A stretch of 64,000 nt of DNA from Hericium rajendrae (taxonomy: Eukaryota; Basidiomycota; Agaricomycetes; Russulales; Hericiaceae). Both the position numbers and the translations under genes were made by a program. The stretch is from positions 1,240,001-1,304,000 of the forward strand of contig CM065878.1 in the NCBI GenBank assembly GCA_033439255.1, read 5' to 3'. How positions within the stretch are numbered: position 1 is the stretch's first letter; each line of letters starts with the position of its first letter. The notes below the pieces were generated by a model that saw only the letters and a program-made list of their open reading frames with translations, made no database searches and was not told the origin of the DNA. Positions 20,467 to 33,576 of the stretch are shown here, one piece after another.

Positions 20467-23400
20467 CTAACGACGTTGACGACGGCAATCACGATTTCTG
20501 CGATTGAACCAAATGAATGAATGGATGTTGTGTTGGGTAAAACTATATAAAACAGCAGCGGTGAGGAGAACGCGACGGGTAACGACAGTAGCATTTACAC
20601 TTTGGATATTAGGCCTTTGGGGCATAGAGGTCCATGAACCGCGCCGATCGACGGACAACGAAAGCAAATGAGAGTGCGAAGGTGAGGTCAGTGATATATA
20701 ATATAGCTCCAAGTCAAATGCATAGACGATAAACGAGAAGGAATCAGATGCGAACGAGGGACGCAACGACAGAGAATCATATAAAAAGGAACAGGGGAAT
20801 TCAGACCTGGCAATGCGGACGTGTTTAACGAGGGGAGGAAAAGAGGGAGAACATCTTTCGGCGCCCTCCTTGTACTTCTTCAGCTTCTTGTTCTTCTGCC
20901 TGTCTGCTTCGTCAAAGCCGGACGCGGTGGCCGACGCAGGAGCTTTCACGGTCTCTACGACATCCGTGTCACGCGCATCGTCATTCATTGATGTATCCGA
21001 GGACGAATTCGGACTGCCGATCGAGGTGGCCGATTCCTTGGACTTGAGCGACATCGAAGGTGACATCGCGAGCGCGTTGCGGGTCGAAGGATGCAGACTC
21101 GAGGCCGTCGATGAAAGCGTCGCCGACGTCGAGTGGTTCAACGTCTTGGCGGACCGCGAGGACAACGAGGGCGACGACTTGGGCTGGAGGAACTGCTTGT
21201 GGTGTTTCCTGAAGGGCAGCCCGGGTGTACGGCCACGGCGCTTCTCCACGGGGTGGGGGAACTTGAGTTCGATACTGGACTGGCCAAGTCGGACGCCTGC
21301 GACATGGCCGAGACGGAGCGGTTCGGCGTGGAGCCCTTGCGGAAGACGGCAAGCCTGTAGCGATCGACGACGCCCCGTGCAAAGAGGCTCGTGCCCTTTG
21401 TGCCGTTGCGGTCCTCGCCACGGTCCTCGCCATCGGCCTCGATGAAGTCCCAGTCCTCGTCCTCGTCTTCGCGCTCAGTTGGCGCTTCGTCGTCATCGTT
21501 GGTATCGGAGAGGTCGCGATCCAGAGCAGGAATGCCTGACTTCTCTCTGCGGTTGCGGGTCGCGCGAGCAGGTCTATTGGGTGCCTTCGTCGTGACGACC
21601 GTCTTCTTCGGGTCCTTGCGTTTCTCTTCTGCGATACTGCGCGCAGCGGCAGCGGCGGCCGTTTCTGCGACTGTAGTGGGCGACTTGGGCGTTTGCGGCA
21701 GCTTCTTGTCGGAGGAGCACGTGCACTGGTATCGATCCTCACCGACGGTTTCGCTGCGTCCTCGGGAACTGCAGGGGCCACTGTCTCTGCCTCTGCGACG
21801 GGCTCCTCGTCTCTCTCCGCCGGCGTCTCTGGCAGAGGAGGAAGGCGAGCTTCAGGTGTCTTCGGCTCTGGCGTCTGTTCCTGTGATATGCCCTCGTCTG
21901 CCTTCTTCGCAACAGCTTCGCCGTTGAGCTCGGCGAGCATGCTTTTAGTCGCGTCGTCCTCTTCGTCCTCTGCCTCAGAGGACGACTCTTCTGCCTCGTC
22001 ATCCTCGTCCAAGATGACGGAGTGCCGGCCCTTGAACGAATATCCGTCGAACACGTCTACGGACTCATCCTCTACGGGCGGGGGTGTACAGACGAGCTGC
22101 GCGACTGCGACGGCGTCGTGACTGAGTCCTCACCGTCTGTGCGGTCCGTATCGGTCTGATCACGCTCTTGGTCCGTGTCCATACCGTCCGCATCATCGTT
22201 CTCGTCGTTGATGACAGGCTCCATGTCGAGGAACGTTTCGTCGAAGTTTTGGGTATCACTTGCATTTGAAGGGTCGATGGGTGGGATGTATGGGGCTGTA
22301 ATAGACGCCAGAGCCTGAGAAGATGAAACTTTTCTGAAGATGAACGAACTCACGTATATAGCGCTTGTAATACACGTGAGACCAGTCTCTGCAAATACAA
22401 AGTGTTCAACAAACGGCAGAAGGAACACTGCTGAATACACACATCATGGAGAAATACGGGTGCTTCTTTATTCGCGGCTCGCTGATTCTGAGGGCAGGAT
22501 TACGTTGAAGCAACTGGTATTTTCATGAGACCAAAAGACACATGCATCGCAGATGTGAAAACGTACTCCGCGGATCAAACTCTTCGTGTCTTGATCCATT
22601 GCTCTGTCATCTGGGAACTGCAGCTCATCCTGCAGAACTCTGACATACATGTCAGAGTGGTTGTCTGCCCAGAATGGTGTCTAGAAGCAGTGGGAATTGG
22701 TCTACTATTGTGAACAGGAACATCGAAAAACTCACAATCCCAGTCAACATCTCGTACAGCATCGTGCCAAAGCTCCACCAGTCTACCTCATAGCTATAAG
22801 GAAGGCCCTGAATGACCTCTGGCGCGAGGTATTCCGCCGTCCCACAGAACGTAGTCGTCGAATCCGTAGAACGGGGCGGCAACGGATGCGCCAGATCCTG
22901 CGTGGGGCTCGCCCCATCTGCAGACATCCAATATGGCTGGCGCGCACCGGCGGAGTTGCCGTTCGGCGTCGCGGGTGCTGTGATGGCATTGCTGCGGCGC
23001 GGAAATTCCTTCGACAGACCAAAGTCGGTGAGGACGATGTGCCCGTCCGCAGCGATGAGGATGTTTTCGGGCTTCAGGTCGCGGTAGATGACGCCGGCAT
23101 TGTGCAGACCCTCGACACCTTCGACGATCTCAGCTGCGTAGAAGCGGGCGCGATCGCGGCCGAGGCGGCCCCAGCGTGCGAGCTGCGTCGCAAGGTCTCC
23201 ACCTGGATGGAAATCCTGCGATACAAAACTATGCATGAGCTTCATCAGGACCGACTAAAAACGGGCAGACGCACCATGACCAAGAATAAGTTGTCCTTAT
23301 CATGGAAACTCCACCAAAGCTTGACCACGAACGGGTCGCTGCCCTCGGCCGCCATGCGTTTCAGCACGGCCTGCTCCGTGAGCGTGTGCTGCAGCTCCTG

Positions 23401-25285
23401 GTGCGCAAGCACATGGCGCTTCGTGATTGCCTTGAGCGCATACAGGTCCTGCGAATTCTTGTGCCGCACGAGCAGCACCTTGCCCGCACAGCCCTTCCCG
23501 AGCACGCGCAGCATCTCGAAGTCGTGCACCTGCACCTTGCGCTGCGCCTGCGACGGGCGGCGCCGCAGCTCGCGGTTCGGGTCCATCGATTTGGAGCGCT
23601 TGCTCTTGCGCGACGACGACGCGGCCTGCGACGTGTTGATCGACGAGTCGTCTTCCGTCTGCGAGGCAGACGCGGAGGCGGACGTCTGGCTGATCGCGCC
23701 ATCGCGCTTCGAGGGCGCGAACAGGCGCGATATGCGCGCGGCCTTGTCCGGGTCTGCAGACTGGGAGCGTGGGATCCGCGACGCGGGGGACTCGCCGTTC
23801 GCCGCGACGGGCGTGGACGGCGTATTGACGTCTTCGTCCTCGGCAACAGTGCCATTTGGCGCCGCGCCTTCCACCGTCTTGTCTTCATCGGTAGGGGCGG
23901 GGTCAATGATAGACGCCTTCGGCGACCGCGGCGTCTCCGGGCGATCCTCCGTCGATGCCGCCTCGTCCTCTTCGTTGACGTGCTCCGTGAACCGGCTGTG
24001 CCGTCTGCTCAGTCCCGGCATCTCATCCAGCGCGCTGTCAGTCTCTCTCGGCATCCGAACGTCCACCGTGCTCGGCGACACGACGTGCGCAGCGAGATCC
24101 GACCGCACGCGCTTGATCGCGCGTTCGACACGCACGCTCTCGAGGTCATCTGTCCGCACGCGTACAAAGCGCTTCCATGGGCGCGCCTGCCGCAGCATCT
24201 GGTCGTTCGACAGCGTCGTCAGGTACGCCGCTAGGCCTGTCAGCATCGGGTTGGTGGACGTCGGCGCGGCCTCGACTTCCGGACCGAACGAGGAGAACGG
24301 GTCCATCAACTCTTGCGCCGGCGACGTGATTGGCGTGGGTGCGACGCTGCTCGCGGCGGTCGAGTTTGTCGACGGGCGCGAAGCATGGCGCAGAGTGGAC
24401 GACTTGGTGGAAGGGGAGGCCAACCGGGACAGTGTGTTCAGGAAGGCAGATTTGCGCTTCGCGGGCGGCGGGAGTGCATTGGTATCTATGGGAAGGACTG
24501 GAAATTTGACGTTGGGATATGCATCGCGCAGCTTGTGGTGCAGTTCGACGACCTCGTGGGTGGTGCGGCTAAGTGTTAGGTTGTGGGTAGGCGCTGAAAG
24601 AAGTAATGTCAGTCGGGTCGCAACGGGGAATGGCAAGACTCGAGCAGGCAACCCCACAGAAAATTGGATACAACGAAAGGAAACGAGATTGCCCGGATAA
24701 GGCGAATACAAAATAGAGTGTTGGGGCGAAATGGATTCGAACCAACAACGCTTAGAAAGAGAACGGATACAAGAAAAGAACATCGGGTCATATCCATATC
24801 GATCCCTTGCGAGCTCGGGATGGCAGCAATACCATTCTTCAAGATGACAAAAGCAAAGAGATAAAGTAGTAGAGACGAGACTCACTTTTCACATATAGGC
24901 TATACGAGAGAGTATCGCCCGGGTTCTCAGCAACGCTAACCGTCCATGGCCCATCCTGAGCGTCCATCCTAAGGACAACTCTCCGCGAGGGTCGTGCCTG
25001 CTGTTGGTCGGGATCCTGCTCCTTCATCTTGGTAGGCGACGGCGGGTCCGTGTTGACGACAACGGTCGATATTGGTTCAAAGAAAGAGGCGTCGGCAATG
25101 CTCTGGCTGTCTACCTTGCGTGTCTTGCGCTGCGAGCTTCTGTTGTAGCTGCCGACGAGATCGACGCTGCGACGGATCAGTGAGGGCTGGGTATCTCCCG
25201 AAAGGATGCCTTTGAAGGTGAGGGCGGAAGGGTAGTGGGAAAGGGAGTGTTGCTGCGGATGGTGACCACGACGGACGCTAGGCAT
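20467..25285 (-). CDS. PX-domain AGC-family serine/threonine protein kinase
   Basis: Start taken at 25285 (MPSVRRGHHPQQHSLSHYP). A PX (phosphoinositide-binding) region spans a roughly 300-nt intron: DGPWTVSVAENPGDTLSYSL then HNLTLSRTTHEVVELHHKL (24590-24500). After a disordered stretch comes an AGC kinase: glycine loop VLGKGCAGKVLLV, lysine in LYALKAI, catalytic VIYRDLKPENI, TDFGLSKE, then about 55 extra residues before the activation segment TTTFCGTAEYLAPEV, and VDWWSFGTMLYEMLTG. The AGC tail (YKRYIPPYIPPIDPS, NFDETFLDMEP) ends near 22200. A further 400-450 acidic and basic residues follow, with DWDFIEADGE (about 21450) and LFARGVVDRYRLAVF. PX plus AGC kinase recalls SGK3/Ypk-type kinases that act on endosomes or plasma membrane. 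The 3' end needs a 38-nt intron near 21720 and a frame change near 21290, so the last 250 residues are provisional. Confidence 0.8.
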
Positions 25286-28200
25286 GCACTTGGACTGGAT
25301 GCCTGGACGGACGTGGCAACGGAGACGACGTCGGTCAGGCGTCGAACGTCGGCGCTGTTGATGATGACAACCGGGTGAGGTAGTCAAAGAAAGGTAAAAG
25401 GAAGGAGGGGATCGGTTGGGATGTTTACGTGAAAAAAGTGAGCGAAGGAGTGCGTGCGCCCGGAAAGCGTGCAAGCCACGAGTCGAAGACTGCCTCGAGG
25501 CTCGCGCTAACAATCAGTTCTGCTCGCGCCACGGACTTGCAACGTGCAGATGCCGGGGACAGGGTAGAAGATGGACGAAGGAGAGCTTGACAAAGTGGGG
25601 TTGACGGGTTTAGATAGGTTGACAAACGCTGGTCCATTCGTCCGTCGTGATATGCTCCCGCTCAATACGTAAATGTCCTTAGCACAGCATCTCTCGTTAT
25701 CGTTTTGTCTCTACTCTACACAACAGATTATAATCAGACATAGCGCAAGAACGCGCTGCGCTGTGGGCTAAAAACAATTGTCTCTCGCACGGAAACCATC
25801 GACTCAAAGTCGTGTACCCGAAAGGCCTCGTTCGAGAATTGTAATCCAAGACGGAAGACGAGGAAACGAGCGCTCCGCGACCGGAAATATCATGCCAGGT
25901 TCGTCGATGGTCCTTTGGTTTCGCTCGTTGCCGAACAGTACCACCATATAGAGCGCAGAGCAGGGCAATCATCTGCGCAATCCGGGCGTTGTTCCTGAGA
26001 TGCATCGTCGATTTGAACCTTCAGGGTGGAGACACAGATAGACTAGAAGACAGCGGCCCGCAGCGGTTATGGATGTATATGTCGAACTTGGGGTTCAGCC
26101 TGTGTGATGAAGATAGATTCTAGAACCACCGATATCAGGATCCCAGCAAAATGAGGATGACAAGCACACTTCGGTCGCAATACGCCACGTGGAGAGGAGG
26201 CTGCACGCTCGTGCGAGAGGAATCTTGAGGAGAGATGCTTTAAAGTTTACGGTGACTTTCATGCACAGCTGCCGACAGTGAAATCCAGACCCAAGAGGCA
26301 GCAAAATCACATGGATTTGTGATTGAGCATCGACGGATGCCCTAAGCATGATCAAATCACCATTTTGTAGATGATCGTCGATATAAATGGCGTACCATCA
26401 TCAGATTTCAAGACCTGCTCTCACAGACAGATCAAGGCATGTGTTCGCAGTAGGTCAGCCAAGTCGATATGGAATAAATCATAAGATGATAAGGACGCAG
26501 CGCGGACAGTAGGAATTCGACTCGACAGACGGGTCAGACCTAGTCTCACAGCGAGGCGTTAACGTTGAGAGATAATCAGTCAATGCCTCTGATCAACGAC
26601 AGGCCGATCACGGACACCTACCTTGGTCACCGTTCCCGTCCCTCCAACAAAAGATCTATGTGTATTGAGGATAAGTACCCAGCCTGAACCAATAAGCGAT
26701 AACTAAACGTACCACAGGCTGCCGATATTGAAATGACGACAGCGCATTTAAGTATGCATGTATATGCGATTGCTCGTGCGTGCACAGTTACTCGCGTGTA
26801 TGCGGTGGCTCCTAGTTCTGATCCATGAGGCCCATGCGGAACGAGGGGTCCATCAAGACTGCGACATCCAGGTCGTGCAGGAGTGGAGACACCGTGCGTC
26901 CTAGATGAGGAGTGTAATCTCCGCTTCATTTATTTATGATCTGACGCCAAATAGGCTTTCAGATTCGTCAAGCGAACTGAGAAGACACCGCTTTCCCGCT
27001 TCTGCCAATGCGAAGACATCGAGGCTGCAGCAATGGATATCCGGAAGCCATGCTCTGCGGGCGAGGATCATTGACTCCGACATGTTTTAGCGCTGCCGCT
27101 GGAGCACTTGTGCGCCTACAGCAAATGTAAGATTAGCATCATTCATATGGCTGAGGTATTCCGGAGACAGATGCGTGGGGACACAGAACTGACGCGACGA
27201 TCAGATCAAAAAAAGACAGACGGCACATTTGAACGCGGCTGGCAGTGTTCAACACGAACATAACTGGGAACCAATACAACCTGAGAAGTAGACTTGGTTT
27301 GGCTTGCTGTAGTAGTGAAGCAAACCAAGAAATGAGGGAGGAGCAAGCAGTTATTGATTGGTTACTGACGTACATCCAATATGCATTGTACCAAGCTGTA
27401 GACCAAGGTGCACCTGCACGCGAGAACCAACGCTCGACAGTTTCACTTGAATAACATTGGTTCTTGCCTTGAGTCGCCATTGATATCCCTCAGCGGCCCT
27501 CGATTGTCGTCGACCGTAAGCTTGGACCCAAGCACTCGTCGTTGCGTAACTCAGACCCGAGGTGGTCGAGAGTCTCGTTACGACCTGTTACGACTAGTTC
27601 TTTCGGCGGGCCGCTTCGGCCCGTCGACACTTCCGCTGTCGAAGTCTGTGCAATTGTCGACTCAAGCACGATCCTGACGACTATCATTTGGTGCCACCTC
27701 TCCATCATCAGCCCATTTCAATTCCTGGGTGACGACAGCTGCAGCTGTAGGCCAGAACTCTCTGGTCAGCCTCCGGGTGACTAAGGTGCATACGTGTGTA
27801 AAGCAAGCGATGTTCCTTCCACACCATTTACTTCGAACCCGCTTGCGACAGTGCACTCTATTATGTCTCTCACATCCGAATCTGAGGTTGGTACCGCATT
27901 GATGGACCAGCATGCGCCGAATTGTGCGACGCCGGTGTATCTGTGGAGACTTCTATACACAACCGTGTCCACCTTCCGCCCGCGGCCCCTCGTCGCGCGC
28001 TGGTCACCAGTTCAGCGGGGACTCGTGTAAGTTGAAATTGATACAGCCTAGAAATATTCCGGTACGCACGGATCCGCCAATCATGGAAAGTCTAAGGCTC
28101 TGTGTGTGCTCCGTGTTGTTCAGCGCCTCAGTTTTGACTTCACATTTCACAGTTCTCGTCTATCTCCGCAGGGGCGAGGAAACGGTGAGGTCGCACTGAC

Positions 28201-28679
28201 ATCTTCCAGGAAAGAAGTATTTCGCAGGGTCCGTCCTGCATTATACGGTATGTGAAGCAAAGCTGCAAAAGGCATACTTATAACCAACGTGAAAGCGAGA
28301 ACCCACGCACGATCCAGCCATGCAACATGGAGCGCACGAAACAACGCTCAGTCCTGCAACTTTGCAGACAACAAGGTGCTTCTCGATACTTTTTCGCGAA
28401 TGACTTCGTGCAGGATCGTCTCCAAAAGAAAGGTAGGCGACAGCGCGAGTCACGATCACTGATCGTGCAGCGTATGTCTAGGTAGAACTCAGGAAGTCCG
28501 AAACGACGGTGTGGTTCACATTGGGTTCACAGCTCAATACAAAAATTGTATATCGCATCAGGAATACTTGTTCACATGCGCCGCATACGCTTGTATATAA
28601 GCTCACTATACAGTATGTTGCCTTCAACGATTCGATTCCACGGCTCACGATCCACATCGCTCACCTGCGAATGCTAAAC
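25286..28679. other. 3.4 kb without a supportable gene
   Basis: Many short frames but none with recognisable content or good splice joining. Two stretches are the least random: a 69-codon plus frame at 27245-27454, and 27490-27790, open on both strands, with a small hairpin CGGGCCGCTTCGGCCCG near 27615. The kinase promoter should lie near 25300-25650. I saw no long repeat, retroelement domain or RNA gene. Confidence 0.4.
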
Positions 28680-31600
28680 ATGTCCGGCACCATAGACGTC
28701 GGTGTTGCGGAGATCACTTCACGGGATGGCTTCAACAGCATGGTATGTTCTCTTTCGTATGCGAAGAATATCTCGCTGACTACAAATATAGAATGAAGAT
28801 GCCTCTAAAGCGGGAAAGGTCGCGATCCTCATCGTCTATCAAACCTCGTCCAAACCGTCTCTCACAATTTTCCCTGTTTTCGAGAGTTATGCTAAGCAGC
28901 ATCCCGAGAATGCGGTGTACTACAAACTGGATGCTGACAAGCACGACATCACCAAAGTTTCGGATAAAATGCGGGGTGTCACTAATGTGCGCGATCAACT
29001 GCGTTCTCGTGCTTTGCAAAGATAGCTCATATTTGATTTTCAGTTTCCTACTTTTCTGGCCTTCAAGGATGGGAGGAAGATTGGGGAACTTATAGGTGCT
29101 CATATTCCCAAGTTGCGGGTGGGTATCATCTAGAACGGATTAATAGCTATCCTTCGCAGAACTGATATAGCCTTCTGACAGAAATTCATAGAGACGTATG
29201 GCATCCCAACGCCTCGTCGAAACGTCAACCCATCCGAATACCTTCCGCACCCCGCTCTTGGCAACGAGACATCGTTCAACTGTCCGTGCCAGCAACGTTC
29301 GGGGAGGAATCTGGTGGTTTGCATCGACGGTACCTCCAACCAATTTGGGGAGAATGTTGGCCTTTCAGCTTTGACTCGGATATTTGATGCCAGGTGTGCT
29401 AACACAAGTTCTCAGAACACAAACGTCGTGGAACTATACCACCTTCTTCAGAAGGACAATCGGCAGTTGACCTATTACGACAGCGGCATTGGAACATATG
29501 CCAAGCCAACATTTAGACCGTTCAGCCCCAACCACTGGAAGCGGGCTATAGCAAACAAGGTCGACATGGCCATTGCTTGGTATGTTATTAAGCACATCTT
29601 TTGTTTTTATCAATAGTATCGCTCACACATCGCAATTTGCAGGAGGTTTGAAGACATTATCTTGCGGGCGTATCGGTGGTTAGCTGAGAACTATGACGAA
29701 GGCGACTCTATCTTTCTGTTCGGTTCGTTGTGAATCGTCAGGCATTCCCTGCCCAAATGACCTCCAACTTCAGGATTCTCTCGGGGAGCGTATCAAGTGC
29801 GCGCTTTATCCGCAATGATCTATACGGTGAGATCACCTTGCGGTTCCATGTGGAGAGGTCTGATGCGGGTTCATTGACTTCAAGGTCGGCTTGATTCACA
29901 AGGGCAATGAAGCTCAAATTCCATTGTAGGTGTCCGTTTCAATGTTCTCCGGCTGTTGCTCATTCGATCTAGTGCGTACAAGTTGTATGCTTCTGTTGAA
30001 GATTCATCCTACCTTGACGATATGGTGCTGCGCATGCAACAATCTATCGGGACGGTGCAGCGACCTCGGAGCGGAGAACATTTCCCAGACAGCCATGCGA
30101 AGTCTCGATTTATGGCTGACAACTTCAAAGCCACGTTCTCTCGGAGCGTTCAAGTGCATTTCGTTGGTGCCTGGTATGTTTTTCCCAATCCAGTGTACTT
30201 TTTACTGTTCAAACACCTCTCTTCAGGGATACTGTGTCGTCCGTAGGCCTTGTCCGAAGCAAAACCCTACCGTTTACCGCGAGGGGGATGAGCCATGTTT
30301 GCTATTTCCGGCACGGTCTCGCCCTCGATGAGCGCCGAGTCAAGTTCCTGCCAGAATATGCGCATGGCGGTATCTCGAAGAACGAGCCTCCAAAGGCGTC
30401 TCCTGAAAAGTACCTAGATGTGTCTCAGGATGAAAAGTTTTTAGCTGTGCCTCAGGCTGGAAAGCGTCTGGACGTACCTCCCACGGTCGAGAGACCATCG
30501 GAGCCACATACCAAGGAAGTGTGGTTCGCAGGATCGCATTCAGACATGTGAGTGATGGGTGTATTTGACGATTGTGTATGACGCCAAGTTGACCGTGGTC
30601 CGTGGCCCACAGAGGCGGCGGGAACGTCTCGAATATGCAGCTGAACCGCAGTCAACCGGCGCTGCGCTGGATGTCCTACGAGGCAGTCAAGGCCGGGCTC
30701 TTCATGCACTCTTTCAAGGGTTATTGGGCCTTGGAGAATACACCGCAGATCCATGAATCACTGAAGCATGTCTGGTGGATTTTCGAGCTGCTCATTCCCG
30801 TCAAGCAACTGTCGTACAAGGGCCAAAATGACACCATTCGAACGTGCGTGGCCAATCTCATCATCCTATATGTCCTGCTGATATCATAAAATTTCAGATT
30901 TCACCGAGGAAAAGGAAGATACATACAGCCTGGCCAAATGATCCACGACTCCGTCTTCAAGGTCATCGAAAAGTCCGAGCCAACCTACCTGCCTCGCGCA
31001 AGCCTTCCAGGCCCCAGGGACAAGAAGCCAAAACAGCAGGCCTGGGAAGACTTCAAGCTCGAGACGTCCAAAGTTGGCTCGGAATCTCCACTGGAAAAAG
31101 ACGTGCTGGGCACGGTCTACTATCTGGCTGAGCAATGTAAACGGTGCGGCGACTCCGACGCTGCTGAGATCAAGCGCATTAGCCGCGCTCTCAAGACGTT
31201 CATGGCGACAGGTCAGCTCAGACGTAGTGGCTTTGGCCGCCAACTGACGACCACTGCCCTGTATGTAGAAGAAGCAGGCCGCGCCATGCACGAGGCCGCC
31301 AACGTCTCCAAGACGTTCATCGAGTTCTACGCCCGCCTGCCGCAAAAGTCTGCCGGTTCCATCCCCATCCACATCGTCGACGACATCAGACTTCTGCCAC
31401 CGGTGCTCCACGCCAGGCAAAAGACTGCAATCGACGTCCACTTCGTCAAGAAGGCGGACGAGGCCATGCTGATCCTCGAGCCCATTCAGTCGGCAGGCTC
31501 AGAACTCGCGCCCCCGGGCGACAGAGGTACCGACGAGCTTGACCACGTTCAACTGAAGTACAAGAAAGCGGCGGCGCTGGAGTCCGATTTGATCACAGTT

Positions 31601-31722
31601 TGGACATCATCCTCAAGAACGTCCTGGAAGAACTTGGCCTGGAACGACACTATAGCACGATCAACGGGTTTATCGTGTGTAGAATGGCATTTGGGAGCGA
31701 GCGGAACTTGGATAAGTTGTAA
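28680..31722 (+). CDS. Thioredoxin-like domain fused to a DUF2235 (Tle1-type) alpha/beta hydrolase
   Basis: The ATG at 28680 opens MSGTIDVGVAEITSRDGFNS, then a thioredoxin fold: VAILIVYQTSSKPSLTIFP, NAVYYKLDADKHDITKVSD, NFPTFLAFKDGRKIGELIG, IPKLRKFIETYG. The usual WCGPC is absent (YQTSSKPS), so it cannot do disulfide exchange. The last helix runs across a 63-nt intron (29119-29181) into the second domain: RNLVVCIDGTSNQFGE, nucleophile elbow FLFGFSRGAYQVRAL (Ser), HFVGAWDTVSSVGLV (Asp), CYFRHGLALDERRVKF (His). Then come FAGSHSDIGGGN and, near the C-terminus, VFKVIEKSEPTYLPR and a helical tail. Such domains resemble bacterial Tle1 phospholipases. About ten exons. The end at 31722 uses a very short 32-nt intron near 31530 that restores LDIILKNVLEELGLE; without it the frame ends at 31840. 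Confidence 0.85.
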
Positions 31723-31977
31723 GGCTGGGCTGGGCACGGACGAAATGGCTGACGGACTGTCTCCGACTCGTATTCATGTCTCGCAGCGAGAGATTATGCA
31801 TATTATTTTTTGGGCCTTTTCTGCTGGACAGACTACTTAATGGTCTTTGAATGAGCACACGTATATTTTACCCATTGAAAAACATTCGAATTTTGGTTGC
31901 AACTTTCCGCGCTGGTAGACCAGGGACCGCGAGACATTGCGTTATGAATCGAAGGAACCAGATAAGAGTTCGAACAT

Positions 31978-33192
31978 ACTGCTCTTTTAGGAAACCTTGC
32001 GTGGCGCGTCTGAACGCGCGGCGAAATCCCGAAACTCCCGAAAACTCGAAAAACTCGAGAAATTGCGTAGACTGTTGCTCTCTGTCTATTTCTCCTCAGT
32101 CATCTCATGGTCTTTCGGGAAATCGACCCCAGCATCGAATAGCATGTAATTGAGTTGCTCAAAGATGAGTGGGGCAAGGATGCTGTTCCAAATCGGGAAG
32201 ACCATCTTGCAAGACCTATGAGGTCTCGTTGGGAGAATATCGGGGCTTGGAACTCATCGAAAGCTTATAGATTTCCATTCTTATTGTCCAGAATAACATA
32301 CAGTAGTTACATGATAAGATATGTACATTTTTACCCCTATAGCTCGGTGGCTTCATCATGCATGTACGGTGTGCAGTGGCGGCGTACAAACAGGTGGGCA
32401 GGGATGCTCCGGCAGGATGTGCGGGGACAGAATGGATGTGCGGGCAAGCGTTTGACAAACAGATAGGCAGGAACGGGACGTGCAGGAGCGGAAGTGAGCG
32501 AACGAGCATACGGGTGGGTGGATATGCGACAGGCGGGGTGGCATGTGATGGGCAAGCTGGCATGCGACGGCTGGATGCGCTGGCATGTTGCAGGGGGGTG
32601 CGCACGCATGTCTGCATGCGTATGTGTTGCAGGAGGACGCGGAGGACGCGCATGGGTGAATGTCGCCAGTGTGGAAGCATACTCATCGCGCTGGTCTGTA
32701 CGATTGTTATCTTCGTCTTGCTCATGCGAACGGCTCTTGACACGTCTGCCGTAGTCCGGTACGGCATACGAGCATGCAGAGAACGCAATGCACGAGGGGC
32801 CGCTGTGGTGCACTGGCTTCGACATACGCTACTACGAGCATTCAGTCGAAATTCAGTTCAGAATGTTTGCGGACTCACGTTCAGGGTCGAGCCTGTCAAT
32901 CTCCTCACTGGCTTCATCTGAGAACCCTTCTGAACCGTCATCCACACAAGGCCCATCGCGAGCCATCGCAGACAAGGCCTTCTTCATCACTAACGCTGAT
33001 GACCTCGGAGTTGGGCATTTTGCAGAAAAAAGGTGGCAAATAGCTTGGGTTACAATATAACAAGAGCTCAGGACACGCAAATGATGATTATATGAGGTGT
33101 AGAAGATATGATAGAGTTTCTCGAGTTTTTCGAGTTTTCGGGATTTCGCGGCGCGTTCAGGCGCGCCACGCAAGGTTTTCTGAATCAGCAGT
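31978..33192. mobile_element. 1.2 kb terminal-inverted-repeat element with G-rich interior
   Basis: About 75 nt from 31989 (starting AGGAAACCTTGCGTGGCGCG) recur inverted ending at 33181, nearly identical; weaker symmetry (TACTGCT) reaches 31978 and 33192. Both arms include a run of AAACTCGAAAAACTCGAG. The interior is G-rich on the plus strand (32340-32660) like the ABCA insertions. On the minus strand a short frame with ALSAMARDGPCVDDGSEGFS precedes a GTGAGT at about 32878, again with a C-rich tract downstream. No transposase and no clear target duplication. It lies between the hydrolase and LysM genes. Confidence 0.75.
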
Positions 33193-33576
33193 AAAGAGAT
33201 TGCAGCTCAGCAAACTCTGCTAGCCTGAAATCGGGTTTCAGCAATGATATACATATTTCGAACAATGTCGAACGGTAAAGATAATTAGGCACTGGGTCCA
33301 CTTTGGTCTTCGATGTCGGCGTCGAGGGACAGATGGTCGACGAGTGCTGGACGTTGGCTCGACCACGAGCAAACGTCGCGACGAGTCTGCCGCACACTGC
33401 CGAAGCCTAGACACCCCAACGGCCTGGGCGCTAAACAAGCTATCAGACTGATTAGAGCACCCATTATACCCCGACTCGACTCGTCCCTCGCCTCTTGCCT
33501 CTGGCTCCTATTACCTTCAAGACAACCCCGTTGAGTCCGTCATAACTCGCAAAAAACAAGACAGTAACGACATCAT
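33193..33576. other. Upstream region of the LysM gene
   Basis: No gene seen. This should contain the promoter of the LysM protein gene that starts at 33577. Confidence 0.4.

Noticed and set aside
24690-24800. tRNA-like GGTTCGAATCC on the minus strand inside the kinase gene intron
   Set aside because: The T-arm stem has mismatches and no matching acceptor stem (GGGGCGA) or anticodon arm exists upstream.
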